This document shows, one piece after another, positions 50,035-59,412 of a DNA stretch of 64,000 nucleotides. Source of the stretch: CAIQJJ01 sp049325275. Lineage in GTDB: Bacteria; Chloroflexota; Anaerolineae; Anaerolineales; UBA4823. Both the position numbers and the translations under genes were made by a program. Where the stretch lies: assembly GCA_049325275.1 (NCBI GenBank), contig JBMOLU010000028.1, positions 1 through 64,000 of the forward strand. Reading direction: 5' to 3'. The notes under the pieces were generated by a model, which did no database searches, was not told the DNA's origin, and was given only the letters and a program-made list of their open reading frames with translations. Position 1 is the stretch's first letter; every line of letters starts with the position of its first letter.

Positions 50035-53000
50035 ATGAAAACACAACGGTTTGTCAAACTTGCCAGCCCATTGCTGGGTCTCGGGCTGGTGGTGGGCTTG
50101 CTGGCATTCCTGGCAACCAACAGCCGCGCCCTGGCGCAGGCAGGGGCACCGACACCGACCCCCTTCCCGGGAAGCAACCCCCTCGACCCATACCCACCAT
50201 ACGAGGTAGCCAGTGGCTACGAAAACGTCATCCCACAGGGCTTCAACCAGCCAGATGCAATCAATACCCCGGCCCTCCTGAGCGCCCGCTGGACTTCTCC
50301 CTATTCGGAAACCACCACCGATCTGGCCTGGGGCGATTACGATAACGATGGCGACCTAGACCTGGCCGTGGCCAACAGCTCGACCGGTCCCAATCGGCTT
50401 TTCCGCAACGATAACGGCACGCTCACGTTTGTATCGTCCGACTTCAATTGCCTTTCGACGAACGAGAATACGACTTTCGTCTCCTGGTACGATTATGACC
50501 GCGATGGTTATCTCGATATCAGCTTCGGCAACCAAAGCGGGCGTAACTGTTTCTACAACAACAATGGGAACGGTACGTTTACCAAAGACTGGACGGCCCA
50601 GGCCAGCCAGAACACGCGCAGCGTGGCCTGGGCCGGGTGGACGCGCAGCGGTGGCTTTTCCCCTTACCTGGCCATCGGCAACTACGGCCAGGCCAGCGCC
50701 ATTTATATGCGCGATGCCGGCCAGATGTACCCTTATACCTTCCCGGCCATCCACGCTACGACCAACCTGGTCTGGGGCGATTTCGACAACGACGGCGATC
50801 CCGATCTAGCCATGGGCAACTTCGGTGAACCGACAATCATCTACCGCAACGATGTACCCCCTGCCGGCACACGCGTGCGCTTTACGGCCGTCGCAACGAT
50901 CACACTCGATGCCAGCAACAATTACTTCACGAACGATGTGAGTTGGGGTGATGTCAACGGCGATGGCTACCTGGACCTGGCGCTCGGAAACGGCACGGAA
51001 AGCGGTGAAACCCACAAAGATAAAGTCTTCTGCAACAGTGGCCCGTCAGGCTATACATTTAGCGACTGCTGGACGTCCAACGACACGTCAGTGACCAGTG
51101 CCATTGACTGGGGCGACTACGACGGTGACGGCGACCTGGACCTGGCGGCAACCAGTGAAGCCGAGGGCGGGGTGACGCGCATCTATGTCAACAACGGCGG
51201 CACACTCTCGACACAGGCCGGCACCAACACGTTCGACGACAGCACGTTGGCCGGCACGGCCGTCGCCTGGGCCGATCTCGACGGTGATGGCGATCTGGAC
51301 TTCAGCATCGGCTACGATGGAACCGACACCTTTGCGACGCCCAGCGTCCATCTGTTCACCAATTCCGGCGGCAGCTTTGCCCCGCAGAACCTGGCCAATT
51401 CGGGCAACGACACTCGTGCCATTACCTGGGGCGATGTCGATGACGATGGTTACCTCGACCTGGCCCTGGCCAACAGCGGCAGCCCGGTCAAAGTCTACCG
51501 CAGCAACGGCACGGATCTGGCGGAATACTGGGCCGCACCCACTTCTGCCAACACCCGCGGTGTGGCTTGGGGCGACTACGACCGGGATGGCGACCTCGAC
51601 CTGGCCGTTGGCAATGGCCAGGATGGCAGCGGCGCTTTCAACCTCGTCTATCGCAACACGGGCAGCACGCTCAGTGGCAACGCCTACATCGAAGACATCA
51701 ACCCATCCAACACAACCGCCGTCGCCTGGGGCGACATCAATGGGGACGGCACGCTGGACCTGATCGAAGCCAACTACGAAACCAGCCAGCCCAACCGCAT
51801 CTTTTGGAACATCTGGAACCCGTTCGCACACAGTTACCAGTTTACCCAGACCCTCGGCTTCGGCCTGTCTTCCGATCGATCGACCAGCCTGGCCGTCGGT
51901 GATTTCGATCAGGATTACGATCTCGACATCCTGATCGGTAACGACGGCCAGGTCGACCGCGTTTACGTCAACAATGGCACGGGCAACTTCACCACGCTCA
52001 ACCTGCCCGCGCCGAGTGGGGTCTGCGCCACCAACAAAACGCGCAGCGTGGCATGGGCCGACTTCGACGGCGACGGCGACCTGGACATCGCTCAAGCATT
52101 GGATGGCTGCGTGCGCGTCCTGCAAGCCAACGCCAGCGGAGGCGCATGGAGCTTCGCCCAGGCCTGGACCGATTCCGGCAGCAGCCTGTTGGCCAACAGC
52201 ATCTCCTGGGGCGATTTCGACGGCGACGGCGACCCCGACCTGGCCGTCGGCCTGACCGGGCAGTTCGGCCTGAAAAGCCGCATCTACCGCAACAACGGCA
52301 GCAGCTTCGGGCTGCACTGGGTGGCCGACCTCGAACAAACCGCCCGCACCCTGGCTGTGGCCTGGGGCGATGTAGACAACGACGGCGACCTGGACCTGGC
52401 CATCGGCAACGATCTGACCAACGCCACCCCCGACCGGCTGTACATCAACACTATCCTCGCTTCCACACATGCGGCAAACGATCCCATTTCCACCTACGTT
52501 TACCGCCCGGATGGCGATGTGCAGGCCAGTGGGATGTACTTCTCGGCCGGCAGGGTGCTCGGCGACCCGGTAATCGGCATTCCCTACACCCTGGTTGACG
52601 AGCAAGCCGACCGCGCCTTCCTCGTCCAGCACCAGGTCTCTTGGGACGGCGGCCATCGTTGGGAAGCTGCCTGGGAATTCGGCGGCTCCCACAGCGGCGA
52701 ATGGGTGAATATCTCATCCAGCCGGACGGGAAGCCAGCACAGCTTCCCCTGGGATGCGCTCAACCAGTTCCTCAGCCACCAGGGCCTGTCTATCCCCGTA
52801 CCGGCTGGCCAGACCATGCAGGAAATGGACCTTGCCTTCCGCGTGGTGGCCTGGGCGCACAACGAACATGGCGGCCCGATTCAGCGCCCGCGCTTTGGCG
52901 GTTACACCAGCATGATGCGCGCCGACATGCGCCCCGATTGGTTCGACTCGGCCAAGACCTTCGTCGGCGAGATTCCCGAGGTCGTCCACCCGGATGAAAT

Positions 53001-54900
53001 CGTCAACCTGACGATCGAGATCACGCAAACCGATCACGGCATGCCCTGGAACGCGTACATTCTGGATCGCCTGCCCCCGCAGCTCTATTTCGAGGATTAC
53101 GGTACGGCCTGGATGGAAGGCGGCTCGTCGCCCTACTACACGGAGATCACCTCCTCACTGACCACCGTCACCTGGACCGGGGCGCTCGAGTACGACTATC
53201 ATCCCAGCTACCCGCACGTCTACAGCATCTACTTCTCGCCGCGAGTCGTCCGTCCCTTGCCTAACGGCAGCTACGTAACCAACTGCGCCGAAATCTTCGA
53301 CGGCCTGCACGCCGCCTTCAACCGCTGCCTGACCTTCGAGATCAGTTCCACTCCCAAGACCGACGAATCGTGGAAGCTGGTCAACGGCGTGACGACAACC
53401 ATTTCCCTGCCCGGCGATCTGTTGACCTACACCCTTCACCTGACCAACACCGGTACCGATAACGCCCATAACGTTCTGGTAACGGACGTGCTTTCCGCCG
53501 ACCTCGTCTGGCAGGATTTCCTGCAAGCTACAAGCGGCCAGGCCAGTTACGCCGATGGGGTGGTGTCGTGGACGGGTGAGATCAACGTCTTCGAGCCGGT
53601 GGTAGTTACCTACACGGCCCGCGTGGCCAATCCGCTGCCCGGCAACACCCTCATCACCAATACCTTCCACTTACAGGATAATATCAACCCTGTCTACGCC
53701 GCCCCACCGGTCACGACGACCGTGCTGGCACCCGATCTGCGCGCTTCGACAAAGGACGATACGCCGGATGAAGTGCAGTTGGGCGATCCGGTCAACTACA
53801 CCATCTTCCTGCGCAACCACGGCGGCCTGGACGCCCTGCCGGCCTATTTCTGGGACCCGATCCCTGCCGGCAGCAGCTACCTGACCAACACGCTCCAGGT
53901 CTCCCCGGTCAGGCCGGGCGATGTCTACGGCTACGACCCGATCGAGGATCAAATCTACTGGCGCGGGGATATGCGCATGACCGATGAGATCAGGATCACC
54001 TTCGGCATCACCGCCGGGCTGCAACTTTCGACTGACGGCATCCTGACCAATACCGCCTACATTACCGATGTAATCGGCGGCCCCGTATCCATCGTCGCCA
54101 CCACCACCGTACGCCTGCCCGATCTGAACGGTTCCTACAAAATCGTCAACCCCACCACGGCGCAGCGCGGCGATACGCTCGATTACACGATCCTGATCAG
54201 CAACACCAATGCCTACGCCCCCGGCGTGACCGCTACAGATCCGATTCCGGCAGGCGGCTCTGCGTATGTCGAGAACTCGCTGACCTCATCGGACGGCAAC
54301 GCTTCGTACAATGCCGGCCAGAACGCCATCGTCTGGGGGAACACGCTGCAAAGCGACGACACGGCCACCTTCAGCTACCAGGTCACCGCCGGCTGCCCCA
54401 ACGTCGAGGCCACGTCGATGCTCTCCAACGTCGTCTACATTCGTGAACCCACCGGCCTGATCATCGAACGCACTGCGCTGACCTTCATCGAGATAGCCAA
54501 CCTCACCACATCTTCCATCGAAAGCGACGTGACCCAGGCCAAACCCGGCGACGTGATCGAGTACACCATCGTCATCCGCAACACCGGCCTGCTGGGCAAC
54601 GATCTGTGGATGAACGACATCCTGCCCGTCGAACTGGAGTGGATCGACGTCTACGAGGCAAGCACCGGCAGCATCAGCTACAACCCGGCGCAGCGTCTCC
54701 TGCATTGGGAAGGCACGCTGGACAACGGGCAGCAGGCCGTGATCACCTTCCAGGCCCGCGTACGCGCCAATATGATCCGCGACGAAATCACCAACGAAGC
54801 TATCATCTGGAACGGTTGCTACCAGCAATCGTTTGGCGCCATGCCGATCGCGATCCTTGACGAAAGCAACAATATCTACCTGCCCGTGATCATGCGCTGA
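50035..54900 (+). CDS. Giant secreted FG-GAP/VCBS and DUF11 repeat protein
   Basis: This 1621-residue protein has a signal peptide (about 1-36, ending ALAQA). About a dozen VCBS/FG-GAP-type repeats with calcium loops such as WGDYDNDGDLDLAVAN and WGDFDGDGDPDLAVG span roughly 75-810. A linker domain follows (about 820-960). Then come five or so DUF11-like immunoglobulin repeats (NTGTDNAHNVLVTDVL, SNTNAYAPGVTATDPIP) spanning roughly 1000-1600. The chain ends NNIYLPVIMR. It is likely a calcium-stiffened surface or matrix protein. Few cysteines and many Asp, Asn and Thr are typical. Confidence 0.9.
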   Translation: MKTQRFVKLASPLLGLGLVVGLLAFLATNSRALAQAGAPTPTPFPGSNPLDPYPPYEVASGYENVIPQGFNQPDAINTPALLSARWTSPYSETTTDLAWGDYDNDGDLDLAVANSSTGPNRLFRNDNGTLTFVSSDFNCLSTNENTTFVSWYDYDRDGYLDISFGNQSGRNCFYNNNGNGTFTKDWTAQASQNTRSVAWAGWTRSGGFSPYLAIGNYGQASAIYMRDAGQMYPYTFPAIHATTNLVWGDFDNDGDPDLAMGNFGEPTIIYRNDVPPAGTRVRFTAVATITLDASNNYFTNDVSWGDVNGDGYLDLALGNGTESGETHKDKVFCNSGPSGYTFSDCWTSNDTSVTSAIDWGDYDGDGDLDLAATSEAEGGVTRIYVNNGGTLSTQAGTNTFDDSTLAGTAVAWADLDGDGDLDFSIGYDGTDTFATPSVHLFTNSGGSFAPQNLANSGNDTRAITWGDVDDDGYLDLALANSGSPVKVYRSNGTDLAEYWAAPTSANTRGVAWGDYDRDGDLDLAVGNGQDGSGAFNLVYRNTGSTLSGNAYIEDINPSNTTAVAWGDINGDGTLDLIEANYETSQPNRIFWNIWNPFAHSYQFTQTLGFGLSSDRSTSLAVGDFDQDYDLDILIGNDGQVDRVYVNNGTGNFTTLNLPAPSGVCATNKTRSVAWADFDGDGDLDIAQALDGCVRVLQANASGGAWSFAQAWTDSGSSLLANSISWGDFDGDGDPDLAVGLTGQFGLKSRIYRNNGSSFGLHWVADLEQTARTLAVAWGDVDNDGDLDLAIGNDLTNATPDRLYINTILASTHAANDPISTYVYRPDGDVQASGMYFSAGRVLGDPVIGIPYTLVDEQADRAFLVQHQVSWDGGHRWEAAWEFGGSHSGEWVNISSSRTGSQHSFPWDALNQFLSHQGLSIPVPAGQTMQEMDLAFRVVAWAHNEHGGPIQRPRFGGYTSMMRADMRPDWFDSAKTFVGEIPEVVHPDEIVNLTIEITQTDHGMPWNAYILDRLPPQLYFEDYGTAWMEGGSSPYYTEITSSLTTVTWTGALEYDYHPSYPHVYSIYFSPRVVRPLPNGSYVTNCAEIFDGLHAAFNRCLTFEISSTPKTDESWKLVNGVTTTISLPGDLLTYTLHLTNTGTDNAHNVLVTDVLSADLVWQDFLQATSGQASYADGVVSWTGEINVFEPVVVTYTARVANPLPGNTLITNTFHLQDNINPVYAAPPVTTTVLAPDLRASTKDDTPDEVQLGDPVNYTIFLRNHGGLDALPAYFWDPIPAGSSYLTNTLQVSPVRPGDVYGYDPIEDQIYWRGDMRMTDEIRITFGITAGLQLSTDGILTNTAYITDVIGGPVSIVATTTVRLPDLNGSYKIVNPTTAQRGDTLDYTILISNTNAYAPGVTATDPIPAGGSAYVENSLTSSDGNASYNAGQNAIVWGNTLQSDDTATFSYQVTAGCPNVEATSMLSNVVYIREPTGLIIERTALTFIEIANLTTSSIESDVTQAKPGDVIEYTIVIRNTGLLGNDLWMNDILPVELEWIDVYEASTGSISYNPAQRLLHWEGTLDNGQQAVITFQARVRANMIRDEITNEAIIWNGCYQQSFGAMPIAILDESNNIYLPVIMR

Positions 54901-54922
54901 AGCATCGCATCCATCACACCAT

Positions 54923-54980
54923 AACTATCCCAAACGAAAGCAGCGGCGCTCCGGCGGCGCTGCTTTCGTTTGGGATAGTT
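54923..54980 (+). terminator. Very strong terminator hairpin
   Basis: A perfect 22-base stem (54923-54944 with 54959-54980) with a G-C-rich 14-base loop that can pair further lies 22 bases after the secreted-protein stop. There is no T-run after it on the plus strand apart from TTTCCC. Confidence 0.75.
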
Positions 54981-55014
54981 TCCCGAGGCGCTGGCCTAAC
55001 TCCGTTCTTGATTT

Positions 55015-55028
55015 GCGCACTTGTGCGC
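55015..55028. promoter_or_regulatory. Candidate upstream activator site for the sigma-54 promoter
   Basis: GCGCACTTGTGCGC is a perfect palindrome (GCGCAC-TT-GTGCGC) centred about 70 bases before the predicted start of rpoN transcription. That is a common distance for enhancer-binding-protein sites. No protein is known to bind it. Confidence 0.4.
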
Positions 55029-55067
55029 CGTGCTCATTCTGCCCAGAGCGTGTGGCCGGGCACTATC

Positions 55068-55083
55068 TGGCACGAAACTTGCA
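55068..55083 (+). promoter_or_regulatory. Sigma-54 (-24/-12) promoter ahead of rpoN
   Basis: TGGCACGAAACTTGCA matches the sigma-54 consensus TGGCAC-N5-TTGC exactly, with GG and GC ten bases apart. The start of transcription should fall near 55094, leaving about 70 bases of leader. It suggests that rpoN controls itself. Confidence 0.8.
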
Positions 55084-55164
55084 CCTTCCGGGAAACCCGC
55101 TATACTTGAATGGACCGGCCAAAACTGGTATAGACCTGCTTTGGCCCACAAAGGTGCATACGCC

Positions 55165-56565
55165 ATGCTCGTTCAAAGACAGACCACAACCATTCGCCCG
55201 ATGGCTACCGCCCATCTGGCCCAAACCATGACACTGCTCAACCTGGGCAGCGGCGAATTGAGCCAGAAGGTGGAAAATGCGCTGGCCTCCAACCCGGCGC
55301 TCGACCTGGCGCCCGAACGGCGCTGCCGCACCTGCCGCCGGGTGCTGCCCCCCCAAGGGCCGTGCCCGTTGTGCAGCCGGCCCGAAAGCATCAGCGGCAG
55401 CGAACCGATCGTCTTTCTCTCGCCGCCGCAAGATTTCTGGCCGCACGGCGGCGCGTTCGCCGGAGATCTGCCCGAAGACAACGACCCCGCCGAAAGCCAA
55501 AACCTGCCGGAATATGTCCTGCGCCAGATCGCCACCGAGTTAGCGCCGGCCGATCGCCCCCTGGCCGCTCACCTGCTCACCAACCTCGACGAAGACGGCC
55601 TGCTGGCTGTTTCGCTGGCGGAAGTCGCCCGCTACCACCACGTGCCGCTGCCACGCCTCGAGGCGCTTGTGCGCCTGATCCAGCACGCAGAGCCTTTCGG
55701 CGTCGGATCGGCCTCGCCGCAAGAAGCCTTGCTGATCCAGTTGGAGGCGCTTTCCGAAACCCGGCGCGTGCCGCCATTGGCCGCCCGTGCCATCCGCGAA
55801 GGCATGAACCTGCTCAGTCGCCACCGTTACACCGAATTGGGTGCACTATTGGGCGCTTCTGCTGCGCAGGCGAAAGAGATTGCCCGCTTTATCAGCGACA
55901 ACCTCAACCCCTTTCCGGCGCGCGCTCATTGGGGAGATGTCCGTCACGGCCGCGACGCCCACCCGGCGGTCTATCACAACCCCGACGTAATCGTTTCACA
56001 CCTGGATGCCGACCCCGGCGGGCCACTGGTCGTGGAGATCGTCACGCCCTACGCCGGACGGCTGCGTATCAGTCCCCTGTTTCGCCAGGCGCTCAAGCAA
56101 GCGGAACCCGAAGCCAACGGCCAGCTAGAACACGACCTGGCACAGGCTATCTTGCTGGTTAAATGCCTGCAGCAGCGCAACCAGGCCCTTGTCCGGCTCA
56201 TGCAGGAACTGGTCGTGCGGCAGCGGGCGTTTCTCTTGCATGGTGAAGCGCACCTGCACCCCTTGACGCGCGCCAGCCTGGCCAAGGCACTCGACGTGCA
56301 CGAATCGACCATCTCACGTGCTGTCTCTTCGAAGAGCGTACAATTGCCGAACGGCCACATCGTACCGCTGGCCAAGTTTTTCGACCGCAGCTTGCAGGTG
56401 CGTACAGTACTGAAGCGCATCATTGCACAGGAGGGCCACCACCTGAGCGACCGCGAGCTTGCAAAGCGGCTGGCCGGCGAAGGGTACCACGTGGCGCGCC
56501 GCACGGTAGCCAAGTATCGTGCCATGGAAGGCATTCTGCCCGTCCATCTGCGGGAATCGATGTGA
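55165..56565 (+). CDS. rpoN: RNA polymerase sigma-54 factor with an internal zinc-ribbon-like insert
   Basis: This 466-residue sigma-54 has region I MATAHLAQTMTLLNLGSGEL. Directly after it comes a CxxC-N9-CxxC cluster (C54, C57, C67, C70), where typical RpoN proteins have a variable acidic region. The core-binding part follows (LPEYVLRQIATEL, HLLTNLDEDGLL). The helix-turn-helix is HPLTRASLAKALDVHESTIS, and the RpoN box ARRTVAKYR lies near the end. The start at 55165 fits region I. It is followed 15 bases later by a histidine kinase and then an activator. Confidence 0.92.
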   Translation: MLVQRQTTTIRPMATAHLAQTMTLLNLGSGELSQKVENALASNPALDLAPERRCRTCRRVLPPQGPCPLCSRPESISGSEPIVFLSPPQDFWPHGGAFAGDLPEDNDPAESQNLPEYVLRQIATELAPADRPLAAHLLTNLDEDGLLAVSLAEVARYHHVPLPRLEALVRLIQHAEPFGVGSASPQEALLIQLEALSETRRVPPLAARAIREGMNLLSRHRYTELGALLGASAAQAKEIARFISDNLNPFPARAHWGDVRHGRDAHPAVYHNPDVIVSHLDADPGGPLVVEIVTPYAGRLRISPLFRQALKQAEPEANGQLEHDLAQAILLVKCLQQRNQALVRLMQELVVRQRAFLLHGEAHLHPLTRASLAKALDVHESTISRAVSSKSVQLPNGHIVPLAKFFDRSLQVRTVLKRIIAQEGHHLSDRELAKRLAGEGYHVARRTVAKYRAMEGILPVHLRESM

Positions 56566-56580
56566 GGCCTGTTTTCCACG

Positions 56581-58131
56581 ATGTCTTCTGACACGCAAAA
56601 GCCTGGTGAAATTCAAGCCGTTCTCGAACAGATACCCGGGGCGGCGTTGCTGGTAGACGTTTGCGAAGAGCGCATCGCTTGTGTCAACCGGCAGGCTGCT
56701 GCCTATGCCTGCTGCCCGGCTGAGACACTTGCCGGACAAGCGTTGGGCGCTCTACTGCCGGCATTCCAGGAAAAGCCAGAGCAGCGCTCCCTGCGTGAAC
56801 TGGCCGGTTTGGCACCTGCTCACCTGTGGGTGCCGCAGGAGCGCCCGTTGACGAGCCTGCACCGTGCGGCACGCGCCGCACAACTGGCCTACGTGGCCAG
56901 CGCCCCAATCGGAGAGCCGCGCCCGGCAGATACAATGATCCTTGCTATCGGTGTGCAGCGCAGCCCGGCCCCAGAAGCGCTCTTGCCCGTCGTGCAGCTC
57001 GCCGCCCGATGCCTGGCAGACAGCTTCGAAGCCGGCCGGAAAATTCAACAACTGGAGCAACGCCTCGAGAGCCAGCAGCAGCAGCTGGCGCGGCTGCAAT
57101 CGATTCAAGAAAACCTGCGCGACGGTGTACTGTGGGTATCGGCAATGCAAACGATCGAGCGTATGAACGGCTACGCCGAACAAATGCTCGGTTATGCCAG
57201 CAGCGAGGTACGCGGGCAGCGTATCGAGAATATTTTGATCGGCGAACAGAACCTGCTCCACGCGCTAGAACTGGCCCGCCATCACGGCTATACGCATGAC
57301 GCCGGCGCGGTGACGCTGTATCGCCGCGACGGAAAGCCTATCCTGGTTGGCACACGCATCCAATCGCTGCAAACGCAACAGGCGTTCGACGGCTGGGCAG
57401 TCCTGTTACAAGATTTGAGCATCGAGCAGCACTATCGCATCCGCAGCCGACAACTCGAACAGCGTGCCCTGCTCGGCGAGGTGACGGCCGTTTTCGCCCA
57501 CGAAGTGCGCAACCCGATCAACAATATCAGCACCGGCCTGCAACTGATGGCGATGAACCTGCCCGCCGACGCCCCTCAGCAGGCGCCAGTCGCCCGAATG
57601 CAGCAAGACTGCGATCGGCTCTCCGAATTGATGAAGTCGGTGCTCGCCTTCGCCCGGCCACAGGAGTATAAATTCGAGCCGCTGGCAGTGGCGTCCTTCT
57701 TGAATCGCATGCTCGAACGCTGGCATCCCCGCCTGGTACGCGCCGGCGTGGAGACCGAACGGCATTTCGAAGTCGAAATCCCCCAGATTCTGGCCGATGC
57801 GCGCGCCCTGGAACAGGTCTTCACCAACCTGATCCAGAACGCCGTCCAGGCAATGGATGCATCAGGCGGCAAGCTGATCCTGAGCACACGCCAGAGCCTG
57901 GCCGAAAGCGGCCAACGCCAGATAGAGATCACCATGGCCGATACCGGGCCGGGCATTCCTGACGAACAGCGCGAACACATCTTCGAGCCGTTTTTTACCA
58001 CCAAGGCCGGCGGTACGGGGCTTGGCCTGGCCATCACCAAGCAAATTGTGACCGCACACCGCGGCGCGATTCGAGTGATCAGCATCCCCGGTGGCACGGC
58101 CTTTCAAGTTTTGCTGCCGGCCCACCCGTAG
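56581..58131 (+). CDS. NtrB-like cytoplasmic PAS sensor histidine kinase
   Basis: This 516-residue protein has no membrane segment. It has two PAS-like domains (about 12-125 and 175-280), linked by a glutamine-rich coiled coil (IQQLEQRLESQQQQLARL, about 155-172). The HisKA domain follows, with FAHEVRNPINN (H307). The HATPase domain has NLIQNAVQAM, DTGPGIPDEQ and GGTGLGLAITKQIV. It should phosphorylate the next gene's receiver at D53. The signal is unknown; the layout resembles NtrB/AtoS-type kinases that control sigma-54 activators. Confidence 0.9.
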   Translation: MSSDTQKPGEIQAVLEQIPGAALLVDVCEERIACVNRQAAAYACCPAETLAGQALGALLPAFQEKPEQRSLRELAGLAPAHLWVPQERPLTSLHRAARAAQLAYVASAPIGEPRPADTMILAIGVQRSPAPEALLPVVQLAARCLADSFEAGRKIQQLEQRLESQQQQLARLQSIQENLRDGVLWVSAMQTIERMNGYAEQMLGYASSEVRGQRIENILIGEQNLLHALELARHHGYTHDAGAVTLYRRDGKPILVGTRIQSLQTQQAFDGWAVLLQDLSIEQHYRIRSRQLEQRALLGEVTAVFAHEVRNPINNISTGLQLMAMNLPADAPQQAPVARMQQDCDRLSELMKSVLAFARPQEYKFEPLAVASFLNRMLERWHPRLVRAGVETERHFEVEIPQILADARALEQVFTNLIQNAVQAMDASGGKLILSTRQSLAESGQRQIEITMADTGPGIPDEQREHIFEPFFTTKAGGTGLGLAITKQIVTAHRGAIRVISIPGGTAFQVLLPAHP

Positions 58132-58182
58132 ACGCTGCCGAAACAAGCCTTTAGAATTTCAAAAAGACCCTACCGGAGAACG

Positions 58183-59412
58183 ATGACTGCAACCATTTTG
58201 ATCGTCGACGACGAAGAAAACGCCCGCCTGAATTACACCACTTTCCTCACCGGACGCGGCTACGAAATCAACGCCGCCGCCAGCATGGCCGAAGCTCGCC
58301 AGGCAATCCAGCGCGGCGTGGCCGACATCATCCTGCTCGATGTGCAGCTGCCCGACGGCTACGGTCCTGCCTTGCTCGAGGAAACCATCCACCTGCCGGT
58401 CCGCCCGGCCATCATCCTGATCACCGCTTACGGCGACATCGAAATGGCCGTCGAAGCGATGAAAAACGGCGCCCACGATTTTCTGCAAAAACCGATCCAA
58501 CTGGCCCAACTCGAAAAATCGGTACAGCGGGCGCAAGAGATGGTGGCTATGCGCCGCGAACTTGCCCACCTGCGGCAAACACAGAAAAAACAGTCCGATT
58601 TTGTCACCGGAAAAAGCCCTGGCATGCAAGCCTTGCTGCACCAGGCCCAGCGCGCCGCCCAGGCATCGGTCTCGGTGTTGATCACCGGCGAAACCGGCAG
58701 CGGCAAGGAGGTGCTGGCCAGCGCCATTCACCAGATGGGCCCGCGCACCGGCAAGCCCTTCATCGCCGTCAACTGTGCCGCCATCCAGAACACCATGCTT
58801 GAATCAGAACTCTTCGGCTATGAGGCCGGTGCTTTCACCGGGGCAGAGAAACGCAAGAACGGCCTGATGGAAGTCGCCGACGGCGGCATTCTCTTCCTGG
58901 ACGAAATTGCGTCCATGCCGGTAGATATTCAGGCCAAGCTACTGCGCGCCCTGGAGGAACGCGCTTTCCGGCGCGTCGGCGGCACCAACCTGATCCGCGT
59001 GGACGTACAAATTCTGGCCGCCTCCAACCGCAAGCTGCCCGAGATGGTGACTTCGGGCCAGTTCCGTGAAGACCTGTACTACCGCCTGAAGGTGGTCGAT
59101 TTACACCTCCCGCCGCTGCGGGAACGCAAAGAGGATATTCCCGACCTGGTCGGATTGTTTATCGCCAGGAATAACCCCCGCATGGGACTGAACGTCACCG
59201 ACGTGACGCCGCGCGCCATGCAGGCACTGATCGCCCACACCTGGCCGGGCAATATCCGCGAACTGCGCAACGTGATCGAGCGCGCCATGCTCTTTTGCGA
59301 TGAGGCTGCAATCGACATTCCCCATCTACCCGGCGAAATCGTCAACGCAGCAGACAGGCAACCGGCCTACGTTCAACACGATCACCAGGCAACCGGCCTG
59401 CGTTCAACATGA
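58183..59412 (+). CDS. NtrC-family sigma-54 activator lacking the C-terminal DNA-binding domain
   Basis: This 409-residue protein has a receiver (ILIVDDEENARL, phospho-acceptor D53, FLQKP) and a full AAA+ sigma-54-interaction domain (Walker A GETGSGKE 169-176, GAFTGA 216-221, Walker B GGILFLDEIA 235-243, HTWPGNIRELRNVIERA). After IDIPHLPGEIVNAADRQ it reads straight into a 31-bp tandem repeat array and stops in the second copy, where relatives carry a Fis-type helix-turn-helix of about 45 residues. It could activate from solution, as some activators without this domain do, or be a damaged gene. Confidence 0.9.
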   Translation: MTATILIVDDEENARLNYTTFLTGRGYEINAAASMAEARQAIQRGVADIILLDVQLPDGYGPALLEETIHLPVRPAIILITAYGDIEMAVEAMKNGAHDFLQKPIQLAQLEKSVQRAQEMVAMRRELAHLRQTQKKQSDFVTGKSPGMQALLHQAQRAAQASVSVLITGETGSGKEVLASAIHQMGPRTGKPFIAVNCAAIQNTMLESELFGYEAGAFTGAEKRKNGLMEVADGGILFLDEIASMPVDIQAKLLRALEERAFRRVGGTNLIRVDVQILAASNRKLPEMVTSGQFREDLYYRLKVVDLHLPPLRERKEDIPDLVGLFIARNNPRMGLNVTDVTPRAMQALIAHTWPGNIRELRNVIERAMLFCDEAAIDIPHLPGEIVNAADRQPAYVQHDHQATGLRST

